Source: Pseudomonas sp. UBA5706
GTDB lineage: Bacteria; Pseudomonadota; Gammaproteobacteria; Pseudomonadales; Pseudomonadaceae
Length of the DNA stretch: 64,000 bases
Direction: 5' to 3'
Assembly (NCBI RefSeq): GCF_002419965.1
Contig: NZ_DIHC01000036.1
Span: 309 to 64,308, forward strand
This document shows, piece by piece, positions 63,227-64,000 of this stretch; position 1 is the first letter of the stretch; each line of letters starts with the position of its first letter. Below the pieces are notes generated by a model that made no database searches, had not been told where the DNA came from, and saw nothing but the letters and a program-made list of their open reading frames with translations. Both the position numbers and the translations under genes were made by a program.

Positions 63227-63281
63227 GTGCAACAGTCGCGAGGGGGGGCTGCCTGATGTAACGCTTTAGCTACTGTTGCAC
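63227..63281. repeat. 10-bp inverted repeat upstream of the sigma-54 activator
   Basis: GTGCAACAGT (63227-63236) is mirrored by ACTGTTGCAC (63272-63281), centres about 45 bases apart, in the 199-base gap before the regulator. It could be a pair of operator half-sites or a stem. Confidence 0.5.
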
Positions 63282-63385
63282 AGCTCTGGAAGCTCCGGTC
63301 AACCTGCCCCAGACTGCGGTGGCAACGCACACGACGTTTACTGGCATAATCGCCCTCGTCTATCGCCCGAACCCTCCCACCCGCC

Positions 63386-64000
63386 ATGCGCATCCACGTT
63401 ACATTCATCGACCGCGTCGGTATTACCCAGGAAGTGCTGGCAATTCTGGGTGGACGCAATCTGAACCTGGATGCGGTGGAAATGGTGCCACCCAACGTCT
63501 ACATCGATGCGCCGACCTTAAGCCACGACGTACTCGAAGAACTCAAGGACCGGCTATTTCGGGTGCGCGGCGTGGAGGCGATCACCGTCGTCGACATCCT
63601 CCCCGGCCAGCGTCGTCACCTCCAACTCGACGCCCTGCTGGCCGCCATGACCGACCCGGTGCTGGCGCTGGACAGCGCCGGGCATGTACTGCTGGCGAAC
63701 CCCGCGCTGGTAGCCTTGTGCGGGCGCGAGCCTGCCGGGGAGTCGTTGGGGGATCTGTTTTCCGATGCAGCCTTGCAAACGGCCTTGCTGGAAAACGGCT
63801 TCCGACTGCCTCTGCGCGAGGTCACGCTCAATGGCGAAGCGCTGCTGCTGGATGCCACCCCGATCACCGACGCCGGAGCGCTGCTGACGTTGTACCTGCC
63901 CAGCCGTATCGGCGAGCGGTTGTCGGCGTTGCATCACGATCACGCCGAAGGGTTCGATGCCCTGCTCGGCGACTCAACGCCCATCCGCACGCTCAAGGCG
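63386..64000 (+). CDS. TyrR-type sigma-54-dependent regulator, GcsR-like, 3' truncated
   Basis: The first 205 residues are present; the gene runs off the window before its AAA+ and Fis domains. An ACT-like domain (about 1-75; HVTFIDRVGITQEVLAILGG, VDILPGQRRHLQ) and a PAS domain (about 78-180; LDALLAAMTDPVLALDSAGH) match TyrR/PhhR/GcsR enhancer-binding proteins. The start differs from PhhR and is closer to my recollection of GcsR, which activates the glycine cleavage operon; the exact name is not certain. It requires RpoN, encoded at 33.3 kb. Confidence 0.8.
   Translation, partial: MRIHVTFIDRVGITQEVLAILGGRNLNLDAVEMVPPNVYIDAPTLSHDVLEELKDRLFRVRGVEAITVVDILPGQRRHLQLDALLAAMTDPVLALDSAGHVLLANPALVALCGREPAGESLGDLFSDAALQTALLENGFRLPLREVTLNGEALLLDATPITDAGALLTLYLPSRIGERLSALHHDHAEGFDALLGDSTPIRTLKA

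Overview
The window is high-GC chromosomal DNA from a Pseudomonas. Three gene orders show this: rplM-rpsI-sspA-sspB; the cysteine/histidine/cell-envelope block trpS, cysNC, cysD, algW, hisC-hisD-hisG, murA, mla, kdsDC, lptCAB, rpoN, hpf, ptsN, rapZ, ptsO; and the glucose/Entner-Doudoroff regulon eda-pgl-zwf-hexR-oprB-gts-gtrS-gltR-glk-edd-gap. The cytochrome bc1 genes that sit between rpsI and sspA in P. aeruginosa are absent. That would suit an oxidase-negative lineage such as the P. syringae group, but this placement is an inference.

Layout. 1-7.0 kb is an accessory island: an orphan type VI secretion vgrG, its DUF4123 adaptor, a large LysM protein that is probably the VgrG-linked effector, a convergent formylglycine-enzyme-like gene cut by the left edge, and a decayed IS4-family transposase. 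7.0-9.2 kb holds the ribosomal proteins L13 and S9 and the stringent starvation pair. 9.2-16.3 kb holds an aldo-keto reductase, an acyl-CoA dehydrogenase relic, a GlxA-type regulator, zapE, trpS, an alpha/beta hydrolase, zapG and a 60-residue lipoprotein. 16.3-29.5 kb runs mostly on the minus strand: sulfate activation (cysD, cysNC), a Nif3 protein, histidine biosynthesis, murA, ibaG and the MlaFEDCB phospholipid transporter; the AlgW regulatory protease lies on the plus strand. 29.7-36.8 kb is the plus-strand run kdsD-kdsC-lptC-lptA-lptB-rpoN-hpf-ptsN-rapZ-ptsO, which joins LPS export, sigma-54 and the nitrogen PTS.

37-39.3 kb is a short junction with a DUF2383 protein, a DUF3820 protein and a class-V aminotransferase-like enzyme. 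39.4-56.9 kb is the glucose regulon. OprB and GtsABCD import glucose, Glk phosphorylates it, Zwf and Pgl make 6-phosphogluconate, Edd and Eda split it through KDPG, and Gap continues glycolysis. HexR and GtrS/GltR supply the local regulation. Candidate HexR operators lie before zwf/hexR and edd/gap, and A-rich Crc/Hfq-type motifs precede gtsA, oprB, gltR and gap. 57-62.3 kb is an iron-controlled heme uptake locus: Fur box, ECF sigma, FecR-type anti-sigma, TonB-dependent heme receptor and heme oxygenase. The window ends with DUF454 and DUF5064 genes and the start of a TyrR/GcsR-type sigma-54 activator.

I found no tRNA, rRNA, CRISPR array or intact insertion sequence. The least understood part is the VgrG-linked module at the left edge.
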